Of a DNA stretch of 64,000 nt, positions 21,869 through 31,232 are shown one piece after another. Location: the NCBI RefSeq assembly GCF_000328475.2, contig NC_026479.1:496001-560000 (forward strand). Direction: 5' to 3'. The stretch is from Mycosarcoma maydis. Taxonomy: Eukaryota > Basidiomycota > Ustilaginomycetes > Ustilaginales. Each line of letters starts with the position of its first letter. Position 1 is the stretch's first letter. Under the pieces are notes generated by a model. That model was given only the letters and a program-made list of their open reading frames with translations. It was not told where the DNA came from and did not search any database. The translations under genes and the position numbers were made by a program.

Positions 21869-24793
21869 ATGAGCTACCCAATACAGGGATCATCGTCTCA
21901 GCCTTACGGCGCCTACTCCTTCAACACGCCCGTAAAGCAGCGAAAAAGGCGACAGCTCGCTCCACCCTTGCAGCACAGACAGACCGAGCAGCAACAGGAC
22001 AAACGCCAGCCACAACCACAATCGACTCAACTTACATCCCGAGAGAATGTGGCCGACGCTTACACCTGGAATGCGGCTGCCAAAACGGCCAAAACCAAGT
22101 TGAACGAGTCGCCGCTCAAAGGTGCCGCTCCTGGTGCAGCGCAGCTCGATGCTCCTTCCTCTTGGCTCAAAGGTCGAAAGTACGCTGTTCTCATCGATGC
22201 TGGCTCTTCGGGCTCCCGCATGCAGGTCTACTCGTGGAAGGATCCTAAGCTCGAGCGTGCGCAGCGAGCCAGCAAGGGTCTCGGTGCCAAACTTCTCCCC
22301 AAGGTCGAAAAGGGCACGTGGGAAAACTCGGGCGTAGACTGGAGCCTCAAAGTAGAACCTGGCATTTCCTCGTACGGCGACCATCCAGCCGATGTTGGCG
22401 ACCACCTCAAAGGGCTGCTCGACCATGCCGAAAAGATCGTTCCTCCCTCTGCCTGGGCCGAGACGCCGATCTATATCATGGCGACAGCAGGCATGCGATT
22501 GCTTCCCAAGTCGCAGCGCGAAGCAGTGCTTGACGAGACATGCCGCTACATTCGCCAACACACCAGCTTTAGCCTCGACGGCGCAGGGTGCAGCGAACAC
22601 GTTCAGGTCATCAGCGGTGAAGAAGAAGGCTTGCTCGGATGGATCTCGGTCAACTATCTCATGGATGGCTTCCACATTCGCGGCAAGAAGGCTTCTCTGG
22701 ACGGCGAGACTGACATTATGGAAGGCCAGTCTACTTTTGGTTTCCTCGACATGGGAGGTGCTAGCACCCAGATCGCGTTTGAGCCAAGCAAGAAGGCGCT
22801 TCAGGGCGAAGGCGCGGCTGCCGAGGCTGACCTCACGACCGTGCAGCTGCGTATGCTTGACGGCACCGAGGTCTCGCACAAGGTTTTTGTCACCACCTTC
22901 CTCGGATACGGCACCAACCAGGCCAGACAACGCTACATCGACTTGCTACGCTCCGATGCGGCCAACGCGCAGGAGCCTTCACAGCCTCTGACAGACCCTT
23001 GTCTTCCCAACGGACTACAGCTCGCCCATGTTGACGGCAAGCCAGACGTCTCGCTGACGGGGGCAGGCAACTTTACCGCATGTCTCGAGTCCATGCATCC
23101 GCTCTTAGACAAAGAAGCCGTCTGCGACAAGCCTCCTTGCCTTTTCCATGGCGTCCACGTCCCCAAAATCGACTTTAGCGTGAACCACTTTATCGGCGTT
23201 TCGGAGTATTGGTTCAGCTCGCAGGACGTCTTCGGTCTAGGTGGTGTTTACGACTTTGTTGACTTCCAAAAGAAGGCTAACGAATTTTGCGCCAAGCCTT
23301 GGGCTGAGCTCAAGCAGCATCTCGATGCTGAAGATCTTTTCGGACCCGAAGTCCAGCTCAGCCGTTTGCAGACGCAGTGCTTCAAGGCTGCTTGGATGGT
23401 CACCGTGCTTCACGAGGGTATCGGCATTCCAAGGATCGTCGATCACAAAGGTACAGGCGATGGCACCGATCACGCCGACGAGGCGCAGGACAAGGGCGAG
23501 CAGAAGAACCTCTTTCAGAGTGTCAACGATATCAATGGCTTCTCTGTCAGCTGGACGTTGGGAAAGGCGGTTCTTGAGGCCAGCCGGGAAATTCCTCCGG
23601 CGCCCGGATCGCTTCTTTCTCCGTTCGATGAACTTAACAAGCACAACTCGAAGCTTGGCAAATGGGATCCTTTCCGCTCGACGTGGCCCACCACAGGCGA
23701 GAATTCTGCGTTCCCTCCCACATTGGGAAGAGCAAGCCGGCATGTTAGCCCGATCTCGATGATTGTCATGGTGTCGGTTTTCCTCTTTCTGCTTGTCACT
23801 TGCGTCTGCACGCGTGGTCGCGGACCGCGAGCTACGAGAAGACGCGCAGCTATTAAGGACATGCTTCCACCTCCTGTCGGTACGTTGGGCGGGTTTTGCA
23901 GCTCCAAGCGCACCGGCCGAGGAGACTATATCCTTGCCAGCATGGAGGAGGCAGCTGGCGATGCTTCGAAGCGCGGTTTCTGGTCCAAACTCGGCAAACG
24001 GGCGGACGTTAAGGACTACAGCCCGACCATGGAAGCCGAGTTTGGCTTCAGTTCCGAAGGCAGCTCGGAAGAGAGCAGCAGCGGCTCCAGCGGATCGACA
24101 GGCAGAGGCTCGCAGACGTCTTCGCGCAGACGCGGCGGCACGGGTGTTTTGCGTGTTCTGGGCTGGCCGGTCCGTGGTGTGGCGCTTGCAATGAGCTCGA
24201 CATTCCCATCTCTGTTTCCGCGGCGTACGACACGGTTCAAAAAGCGTCACTCAAACCTGCCCTTGAGCCGAGACGGCAGTGGCACCGACGGTATGCTCGG
24301 GCATGGTGCTCGCATCGCAGCTAGGCGAGGAGGGACGACTCCTACCATGGTGCGAGTATCGCGACCGGCTTCGCCCACTTTCACTGGCATTACCACGGGA
24401 ACTGCCATCTCACGACCAGCATCACGCACTTCCAGTCGGGCGCCTACGCCCGTATTGGGACATCGTCTCACTTCAGCGACGCTATCGACTCGATCTGGGC
24501 TCACCACACCTGGCGGCAGCACCTCGAGCAGTGCTCTACCTGCCAGTGGGCCTGGCTCGCCTCTTGGCGAGCGTCACACACAGAGCCGTTCTGGTCCAGG
24601 TTCTGGTCCAGGCTCTGGTCCTGGCCTGTTCGCTGCCTCGATGAGTCGCGTGCACTCGGTTGCAGACATGTCGACCATCGAATCTGGCTTGCTGGCACCT
24701 ACAATACGCACTCCATCACGTCAAGGCTCGCCAGCACCCCACCTCAGCCCGATGTCTGAGCTTGGCAGTGAAGACGGTCCGCGTCACGCATAG
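21869..24793 (+). CDS. YND1: Membrane apyrase / nucleoside diphosphatase, GDA1-CD39 family (Ynd1 type)
   Basis: A 974-residue protein with all four apyrase conserved regions seen in order: VLIDAGSSGSRMQVYSW (about 107), IYIMATAGMRLL (about 201), ISGEEEGLLGW (about 248) and FGFLDMGGASTQIAFE (about 290). One transmembrane segment follows the enzyme domain (MIVMVSVFLFLLVTCVC, about 630-648), then a 325-residue Ser/Gly/Arg-rich tail. No N-terminal signal anchor is evident, as in yeast Ynd1. By family it hydrolyses nucleoside di- and triphosphates in the Golgi lumen to remove products of sugar-nucleotide use in glycosylation. The tail would be cytosolic; it carries three SGPG repeats near residues 908-920 and many SPT/SRP sites. 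Ynd1 is favoured over Gda1 because the anchor is C-terminal. Confidence 0.9.
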   Translation: MSYPIQGSSSQPYGAYSFNTPVKQRKRRQLAPPLQHRQTEQQQDKRQPQPQSTQLTSRENVADAYTWNAAAKTAKTKLNESPLKGAAPGAAQLDAPSSWLKGRKYAVLIDAGSSGSRMQVYSWKDPKLERAQRASKGLGAKLLPKVEKGTWENSGVDWSLKVEPGISSYGDHPADVGDHLKGLLDHAEKIVPPSAWAETPIYIMATAGMRLLPKSQREAVLDETCRYIRQHTSFSLDGAGCSEHVQVISGEEEGLLGWISVNYLMDGFHIRGKKASLDGETDIMEGQSTFGFLDMGGASTQIAFEPSKKALQGEGAAAEADLTTVQLRMLDGTEVSHKVFVTTFLGYGTNQARQRYIDLLRSDAANAQEPSQPLTDPCLPNGLQLAHVDGKPDVSLTGAGNFTACLESMHPLLDKEAVCDKPPCLFHGVHVPKIDFSVNHFIGVSEYWFSSQDVFGLGGVYDFVDFQKKANEFCAKPWAELKQHLDAEDLFGPEVQLSRLQTQCFKAAWMVTVLHEGIGIPRIVDHKGTGDGTDHADEAQDKGEQKNLFQSVNDINGFSVSWTLGKAVLEASREIPPAPGSLLSPFDELNKHNSKLGKWDPFRSTWPTTGENSAFPPTLGRASRHVSPISMIVMVSVFLFLLVTCVCTRGRGPRATRRRAAIKDMLPPPVGTLGGFCSSKRTGRGDYILASMEEAAGDASKRGFWSKLGKRADVKDYSPTMEAEFGFSSEGSSEESSSGSSGSTGRGSQTSSRRRGGTGVLRVLGWPVRGVALAMSSTFPSLFPRRTTRFKKRHSNLPLSRDGSGTDGMLGHGARIAARRGGTTPTMVRVSRPASPTFTGITTGTAISRPASRTSSRAPTPVLGHRLTSATLSTRSGLTTPGGSTSSSALPASGPGSPLGERHTQSRSGPGSGPGSGPGLFAASMSRVHSVADMSTIESGLLAPTIRTPSRQGSPAPHLSPMSELGSEDGPRHA

Positions 24794-25170
24794 TCGCTTG
24801 AGACAAGCTTTCTGCCTCACATATCACAACGGACAATCTCCCCTTTCGTTTTCGCATCCGCATCCGCACCCCGACGTATCACGTCTTGACTTTCATGCGC
24901 CTTTAATTGTTGCCCGTTTGGTCGTTGTTGTCTTCTGTCACACTCAGACGCGGCTTGTCGGGTACGCTGCTTGGTAGTTTTCACTTTCTTGGCTTGCTTG
25001 CAATGGTATACATGTGCGCTGATCTGTTGGCCTGCGCTAGACGAGGGTGCATGCGTGTTGAAAGAGCAAGATTGGACAGATTGCATGTGCCTGCAGGCGG
25101 TACATTAGTGGACCACAGAGATGTGCACGCGAGATGCGAGATGCAAGATGAGCGAATGAACACTTGACGT

Positions 25171-25199
25171 TACATCGGGGAGGTGGAATCCCCGATGTA
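25171..25199. repeat. Perfect 11-bp inverted repeat (hairpin), 7-base loop
   Basis: TACATCGGGGA and its exact complement TCCCCGATGTA flank GGTGGAA. It lies about 380 bases after the apyrase stop, so it may be in or just past that 3' UTR. Function unknown. Confidence 0.85.
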
Positions 25200-25255
25200 G
25201 TGGGTGGAATAGAACTTGTATTAACATTTCAACAGCATTAGAATTCAAGAAGGAT

Positions 25256-25406
25256 TGACGATTCACGAATCATACAAATCGTAAATCGTGAATGGTGGTG
25301 TTGAATTTGAAGTTTTGGAGGCGGACAGTTGACGATTTGTGATTTGTGATTCGTGATTGTGATTTAAATTTTTCGAGAAGCTTTACCAAATCATGAATCA
25401 CGAATG
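25256..25406. repeat. Heptamer-like array of the dispersed motif
   Basis: ATTCACGAAT and AATCGTGAAT form an inverted pair at 25261-25293. At about 25331-25372 units GATTTGT, GATTTGT, GATTCGT, GATTGT follow each other, showing a 7-base period with C-to-T variants. AATCATGA and AATCACGAAT lie at about 25389-25405. Confidence 0.8.
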
Positions 25407-25448
25407 AAGCAACAAGCAACAAGCAACAAGCAACAAGCAACAAGCAAG
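25407..25448. repeat. (AACAAGC)n tandem repeat
   Basis: Five to six direct copies of a 7-base unit immediately after the motif array, about 220 bases before the Tma46 start. Confidence 0.9.
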
Positions 25449-25664
25449 AATCAGGAATGGCACACGACTTTGATGTACAACCGTCAACGTATCGAGGAGC
25501 CTGATGTTGCTAAGAGACACCCGACCTTCTCTCACCTGACATCTCTTGAGCAATCGATACGTGCCAAAACAAAACGTGTACAATCCGCATCAGCGCACGT
25601 GCTGGGCTACACCAACTCATACCGCCGCTCGCATTCACGATTTCGGACTAGAACATAGCACATC

Positions 25665-26714
25665 ATGCCGCCGAAAAAGGACAAAGCCGGTTCGTCGTCC
25701 AAAGTGGCGGTGGACAAGACGTTCGGTATGAAGAACAAAAAGGGCGGCAAAGGGCAAAAGACAGTAGCCATGATTCAGCAACAGCAAAAAGTGGCGGGCA
25801 AATCGAAAGAGCAGTTGGCGAAAGAGAAGCAAAAGGAGCAAGAAAAGAAAGCGGCAGCGATGGCAGCGAAAGAGCGAGCGGCGGATCCATTGTTCAGCAT
25901 TATCCAGCCGAAAGTACCGTTTGGTGTGGATCCAAAGACGGTAACGTGTGCATTTTGGAAAGCGGGACGATGCGATAAGGGGACGAAATGCAAATATGGA
26001 CATAGCAATGATGCGGGACGAAAGACGGAGAAGAAGGACTTGTACGTCGACATGCGCGATGAAGAGGAAGACAAAAAGTTGGACACCATGGACAAATGGG
26101 ACGATGCCAAGTTGAATTCCGTGATTCTCTCCAAGCACGGCAATCCACGTTCGACAACTGACAAAGTATGCAAGTTCTTCCTTCAAGCTGTAGAAGACGG
26201 CAAGTACGGCTGGTTCTGGGAATGCCCCAACGGCGGCGAAAAATGCATGTACCGCCACCGTCTACCGCCAGGCTTTGTGCTCAAGAGCCAGAAGAAAGAG
26301 CTCGAAGCGCTCGAAAAGGCCAATGAAATCTCGCTCGAAGAGTTCCTGGAAACCGAACGCCACAAGCTCGGACGCAACCTCACGCCTGTCACCGCGGAAT
26401 CCTTCGCAAAATGGAAGAAGGAACGTATGGACAAGAAACAGGCCGAGCACGAGATGCTCAAGAAGAAAAAGGAGGCGCAGGCCGCTGCCAACAAGATGGC
26501 GGGTCTCAGTGGAAGAGAAATGTTCAGCTTGAACCCGGACATGTTCGTCGACGACGACGACGACGCAGATGACGATGGAGAGTTCGATTTGAACCAGTAC
26601 ATGAGCAACAACTGGGAACAGGGCAGACAGGACGAACAGCAACAAGCCGCCATCTATGACGATCAAGACAGCCCAGACGCCGCCGCGAATCGCCTCGGCA
26701 AGTTGTCCGTTTGA
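25665..26714 (+). CDS. TMA46: CCCH zinc-finger protein, Tma46/DFRP1 (ZC3H15) family
   Basis: A 349-residue protein with the family start MPPKKDK, a lysine/glutamine-rich helix to about 75, a first CCCH finger from Cys95 (CAFWKAGRCDKGTKCKYGH), a conserved linker with YVDMRD, and a second atypical finger from Cys169 (CKFFLQAVEDGKYGWFWECP). The charged C-terminal half contains a DFRP-like segment (EISLEEFLETERHKLG) and a poly-Asp run. Family members bind the DRG/Rbg1 GTPase and associate with translating ribosomes. A single exon; the stop is 206 bases from the TDP1 stop (tail-to-tail). Length and finger order agree with fungal Tma46. Confidence 0.94.
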   Translation: MPPKKDKAGSSSKVAVDKTFGMKNKKGGKGQKTVAMIQQQQKVAGKSKEQLAKEKQKEQEKKAAAMAAKERAADPLFSIIQPKVPFGVDPKTVTCAFWKAGRCDKGTKCKYGHSNDAGRKTEKKDLYVDMRDEEEDKKLDTMDKWDDAKLNSVILSKHGNPRSTTDKVCKFFLQAVEDGKYGWFWECPNGGEKCMYRHRLPPGFVLKSQKKELEALEKANEISLEEFLETERHKLGRNLTPVTAESFAKWKKERMDKKQAEHEMLKKKKEAQAAANKMAGLSGREMFSLNPDMFVDDDDDADDDGEFDLNQYMSNNWEQGRQDEQQQAAIYDDQDSPDAAANRLGKLSV

Positions 26715-26920
26715 TTCGTCCGCTCTTACGCCGACTTGCACCGCATTCACGATCGTCTTATTTGCACATTGCAATCTCTCCTCGTCACATCACAAACCCG
26801 CTCCTTGCATTGTGCGACTGTGTGTGTGTGTGTGTTCCGCCGCATTGCACCAGCATGCGTCGTGATGTGTGACCGGCGCCACATTCGCATCTCTTAGCGC
26901 AGCCGGTTCAAAAGAATGTC

Positions 26921-29264
26921 CTAGCTCAAGTATTCACGATTATCCTGTGCTTGTCAAAAGTTGAAAGCTGTCAGTATCTCTGCATCTCTGATCATCGCCA
27001 CCCATTTGCACTACTCACCCAAGGCGCATCGTCTCGAGCGTAAGCTTGCAACGGACGATGATAAACCACTGCCCTCAAACTCTCCGCCTGCACGCCCATC
27101 TTTTGCACCTCGGACGCATAGATCGGCAACACAACGCCCCTATTCAGTGATTACAAACACGAATGTTGCCGAATCCAAAACGATCAGAATGAGGATCAGC
27201 ATCAAGATCAGTCATCGCCATCCACTTTGCCACAACTTGCAGGGCGAACGGATGTGAGGACTTACAGCTCCCAATTCATGCTGCTCATCGTAGGCTTGTT
27301 CACCGACCCGCCGATGTTGCCGTGAGCGGCGCGGGTGAAGTTGGAGCTACCCAGGTACGTCCATCCGATTGGGTGTTCTGCTTGTCTGGGACCAGTCCAG
27401 CTTCCGTCTGTTACCGAGAAGCGCGTAGCTTTGGCTGATATGTACGAATCGCTAGCATCTATGAACGCCTTATCGACAATCGCTTTCCCCTCAGCCGTCA
27501 GCGCGAGGATGGATTTGGCGTGGATCATCACATCGCCTCTTCGGCTCTGTGGGCTGTGATAGAGCGGCTTGATCCTGGTTTGCATCGGCATCGAAAACGC
27601 GCGTCAGTATGCCAAAGCTTACACCTCAGTCAGCATGTGTAAAAGACTACTCACGGCGAATTGCTCCACGCTTCGGCTTTGCCAAAAAAGCTCAACGCCC
27701 CCATTGCACCCTCCACCGTCGTCTCGTGCACATACCGATGACTCGGAAAGACGATCTTCACTGGCGGTAGCGCGTTTCCCTTGCTCGTCGCACCGATTGC
27801 GCTTGCATACTCCGGATGCACCTCATTCGGCTTGCCCTTTAGCGGCAACAGTCCTCTCGGCTCGACACCCGAGGCCAACAAATGGAAATGCTCGATCCAC
27901 TTGACATCGTGATTGGCCAGACTGGAACCTTGGCATTCCAACTCCACAGACTCTTTGATGCCCAGATCGCGTACGACTTTACCCAAGCGTCCCAAACCTT
28001 GCGTCTCGATTTGATCCCACTCGCGCAAGCTGGCAGCCTCAGGCCAGCTCGCAACGATTCGCGCCCGCGTGGCGAGCGAAAAGTCGTACCTGTCCAGTGC
28101 CGCATAGACGGCGTGCGAAGCAGGCATACTGAGCGAACGCAATACGCGCACCAGCTGCGACTTGAAGTCGTTCTGACTACTCTTGCTACCACTGCTACTG
28201 CCGCTACCGTGATTGATCATGCTTGCTTGGCCCAGCAATGGGAAATCCTGGATGTAGGCTGTGTTCTCGATCCTGTCCCAATCGATCGCGTTCAAGTTGC
28301 CCGAAAGAATGGCCACTCTCAAGAAGCGCTGATGGACGAGGATCAAAAACTTGATGTGTTGCGTCAACCAGCCGCCCTTGGGTTTGTTGGGTACACAAAT
28401 CTGCCATCCTGGGCACCTGGTAAAATCGCCACCAAAGATATGGCTAGGATGCAAGCCTGGCCTGGCGACATGCTCATTGACCCTGTAGTCTTCTTTTGGA
28501 GGCGGTAGGACGAGTGTGACTGGCAGCTGGCGAGGGAAGAGAGAGTAGAGCCAGTCGATGCGTAAATCGTACGTTGCAAGCACCGCCAACTCGAGCGAGC
28601 TGCGGCTAGATGGTGTGGCGGGCAGAAGCATTTGAGAGATGCTTACGCCAGAGACGGAGGGTGCGGCGTATCGGTTGTAGCCATGCTTGACGGAGCCATG
28701 CCAGAATCTACTTGAAGCGGTGATCGCATCCGCAGCCATCGAGTAGGAGGAGTTTTGCGGCTTCGAGGAGCTTGATGGCTCGCCGACACAAGTCGACGTG
28801 CGAGGATTCGCAGACGGGTGTAGTACAGCCAGCGGTTGGCTTGCAGTGCTTGCAGTGCTTGCAGTGCTCGCGACGGAAGCATTGTTGAGCTTGCACTGCT
28901 TGGTGTCGGACTGTGTCTCGTCATCGCTAGACGAACATGGCAAGTTGAGCTGTCTTTTTCTCTTGCTAGCGCGCTGCATTCGGTCCAACTCTAGCTGTCG
29001 TCGGTCGGGCAAGAGGGAGAGGAACCCAGCTGCAGATGTACTAGCTACAGATGAGGTGGCGTCTGCACATGATGGTTGTGTTTGTGATGAATCTTGGCTG
29101 GCGATGAGCGCGTTGCTTGGAGTGGCGTGCTTGTGGGCGTGATGGGATTGGTTGTTGCACTCAGCTGCGTTGGCTCGCGAGGCGTGCGTATGACACGGTC
29201 TGTCTGACTCGCTGAGCGTATCGGATTCCGAGTCAGAGATCACTATAGGATGCTTGTCCGACAT
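26921..29264 (-). CDS. TDP1: Tyrosyl-DNA phosphodiesterase 1, four exons
   Basis: Minus-strand exons 27655-29264, 27266-27574, 27019-27139 and 26921-26944, with introns of 80, 126 and 74 bases (all GT..AG), give 687 residues. The first catalytic motif is HIKFLILVH at about 305 with SGNLN after it. The second, in exon 2, is HAK (His555, Lys557) with SSN at about 613-615. Exon 3 gives the NWELGVVLPIYASEV strand and exon 4 the closing WDNREYLS. By family it removes stalled topoisomerase I and other 3' adducts from DNA, in the nucleus. Residues 1-190 are disordered, with an early acidic/serine stretch. The ATG at 29264 (MSDKHP) is the first in frame. The final exon's sense strand is built from a copy of the dispersed motif (AATCGTGAAT). 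Confidence 0.93.
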
Positions 29265-29635
29265 GCTGTCGAGTTGAGCGCTGATGCGAAAGCGGCTCCA
29301 CGCGAACACCAAGCCAACAAGAACGGTCCATTCACGATTTCAGCGTCTTTGCAAAAGCCCGACCACCTCCACTCGCCACTCACCACTTTTTATGTCTGCT
29401 GTAGCGCGACATGGAGAATCACGAAGCGCGAATCACCAAGTCGTTGATTTGTGATTCGTGATTAGCCGAGCGCTCGTTGAGAACTTGGTGATTCTGGTCG
29501 CGAAAAGATGAGATTCACGATTCACATTCGTGATTGACGAGTACAACTTGGAACACGACACATTCGTCATTCACGATTTGTCTCGCTCGTCGTCTTGCAG
29601 ACCGACATGGCCTCAGGCGAGTCACGACGCACAGT
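29265..29635. promoter_or_regulatory. Shared divergent promoter of TDP1 and the SET gene, with motif cluster
   Basis: 371 bases separate the two start codons. They hold ATTCACGATT at about 29330, ATTCGTGATT at about 29453, ATTCACGATT then ATTCGTGATT at 29514-29535, and ATTCACGATT at about 29569, plus decayed copies. A CAG at about 29600 could be an untranslated splice acceptor for the SET gene. That the region is a promoter is inferred from its position. Confidence 0.55.
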
Positions 29636-31075
29636 ATGACGCGCCAACATGCGCTTCTGGAATGGTTCTCTTCTGTCGGGATCCAAGTGCACCCGGAGCT
29701 GTATTTGGAGCACGATGCACAGACCGGCTTATCGTTTTACACAGCCAAGCAGCTTGCTCGGGACACAACTGTGATGCGTGTTCCCTCGAATATCTGCATC
29801 ACTTCCAGCAGTGCGTTTGGCTCGATTCGACGGTTTGTGCAAAGCTGTTCGTGCGACGGCTCGCTCGACTTGGAGGCGCTTCCTCGGGCGGATTGGATAT
29901 TGCTGTACTTGGTGCTGTGTCGGGTGGCAGCCGAGTATCTGACAACCACCCAAGATGTGTGGTTGGAAAGCGTGTTTGCACATGTTGTCTATGTCTCACA
30001 TATCCCGTCGGTGATCGAGACACCGCTTCATTTCTCGCCGACCGAACTCGATCTGCTGCGCAATACTCCGCTGGTTGGATCTACGGAACGCAGACTGCGC
30101 GAGACAATCACCGACTACGAACGCGCAACTCGCGTGTTGCTGGCACAGCTGCACTCGGTGCACTCGTCGCCGTTTACGAGTCTGCTCACCGAAACGCTGC
30201 AGCCGATTCCAAAAGACGCTTTGCATGCAGATGCGTTGATGCAGCACACATGGCATCACGGACTCGAACTGTGGAGATGGGCAGAATCGGCGTTTACCTC
30301 GCGTTCCTTTCCACCACGCCTAATAGGCTTGCATCACGATCAGGGAGAAGCTCCGATTCTCATTCCCGGATACGACATCTTCAACCACGCCAGAGCACAT
30401 GCTGTCACCTGGTCCTTCTCCCGCCCCACCGAGCAAGCCGAGTGCGGGTCGGTCGAGATGACGCTCAACTACGAGGTACCAGGCGCGCACCAAGTATACA
30501 ACAACTACGGCGGCAAGTCGAACGAGGAATTTCTCTCATCGTACGCATTCACGCTCGACGAAACACACGAAGATACGCTAGCACTCAAGCTCAGTGGCAG
30601 TGAGCATGCAAAAACGCACTACTGGGTGCAATCCGCCAAAGTGTCAACACACCACCACGTCGCTCAACAAGGTTTCCTCAAGGCTCCATGTCCCTGTCCC
30701 ACCCTGCTGCAAGAGCTACAGGAGCACATACTGCAAGCTGAGGCTCCACCGATCACCGAACACGAGCGCATCGATCTGTACGCACATATTCTGGAACTGC
30801 TCGAATCGCTACTGCTCGCCAAGAGGAAAGCTTTCAGGGCAAGCCAGCGCGTTTTGGATGCACTACCAGCCGCGCCTGAGCATGCCAACTACCCACCGAC
30901 CAATACGTGGATAAGAACCAAAGCAGACTCCAGAGTGAGAAGCTCGGTATGCCAGAACGTCGCCCGCTACAGACACGGCCAATGGCGTCTGTTGAACAGC
31001 GCGGTCCAGTGGACCAGGGACGAGCTGGAAAGAGTCGCCGACTGGTTGGATGCGATCCCAGAAGCCGCCGAGTGA
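29636..31075 (+). CDS. SET-domain protein lysine methyltransferase, Rubisco-LSMT/SETD type
   Basis: A 479-residue protein. It opens with a helix HALLEWFSSVGIQVHPEL, the usual first helix of this class, then split SET-domain elements: LARDTTVMRVPSN, a helical insert, IPGYDIFNHARAHAVTW (about 242-258, the N-H pair region), and the SAM-site/catalytic segment QVYNNYGGKSNEEFLSSYAF (about 285-305). A Rubis-substrate-binding-like helical region follows. Such enzymes methylate lysines (or histidine) of ribosomal and other non-histone proteins; the substrate here is unknown. The ATG at 29636 is the only start in frame before the domain. The opposite gene of the pair is TDP1. Confidence 0.85.
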   Translation: MTRQHALLEWFSSVGIQVHPELYLEHDAQTGLSFYTAKQLARDTTVMRVPSNICITSSSAFGSIRRFVQSCSCDGSLDLEALPRADWILLYLVLCRVAAEYLTTTQDVWLESVFAHVVYVSHIPSVIETPLHFSPTELDLLRNTPLVGSTERRLRETITDYERATRVLLAQLHSVHSSPFTSLLTETLQPIPKDALHADALMQHTWHHGLELWRWAESAFTSRSFPPRLIGLHHDQGEAPILIPGYDIFNHARAHAVTWSFSRPTEQAECGSVEMTLNYEVPGAHQVYNNYGGKSNEEFLSSYAFTLDETHEDTLALKLSGSEHAKTHYWVQSAKVSTHHHVAQQGFLKAPCPCPTLLQELQEHILQAEAPPITEHERIDLYAHILELLESLLLAKRKAFRASQRVLDALPAAPEHANYPPTNTWIRTKADSRVRSSVCQNVARYRHGQWRLLNSAVQWTRDELERVADWLDAIPEAAE

Positions 31076-31232
31076 CGAGTGACCATCTCGCAACATCCGA
31101 TCATCGAGCATCCACAAACACCGCTTTTCTGACAGAACTGGCTAAGTTGCATCACTAGAGTTACCCGAACGCGGCCGCGACGTGCAAGATCAATACATGT
31201 TTACATTCACCAGTACCTGCCGACTGACTGGT

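Larger units (their letters stand above)
24794..25664. other. Intergenic between apyrase and Tma46
   Basis: No gene. It includes a perfect hairpin at 25171-25199, a motif and heptamer array at 25256-25406, and an AACAAGC tandem repeat at 25407-25448. A further ATTCACGATT lies at about 25631, just 30 bases before the Tma46 ATG. Confidence 0.6.

Noticed and set aside
21890..24250. Two long minus-strand frames inside the apyrase gene
   Set aside because: Antisense shadows; the plus strand has all four apyrase regions.
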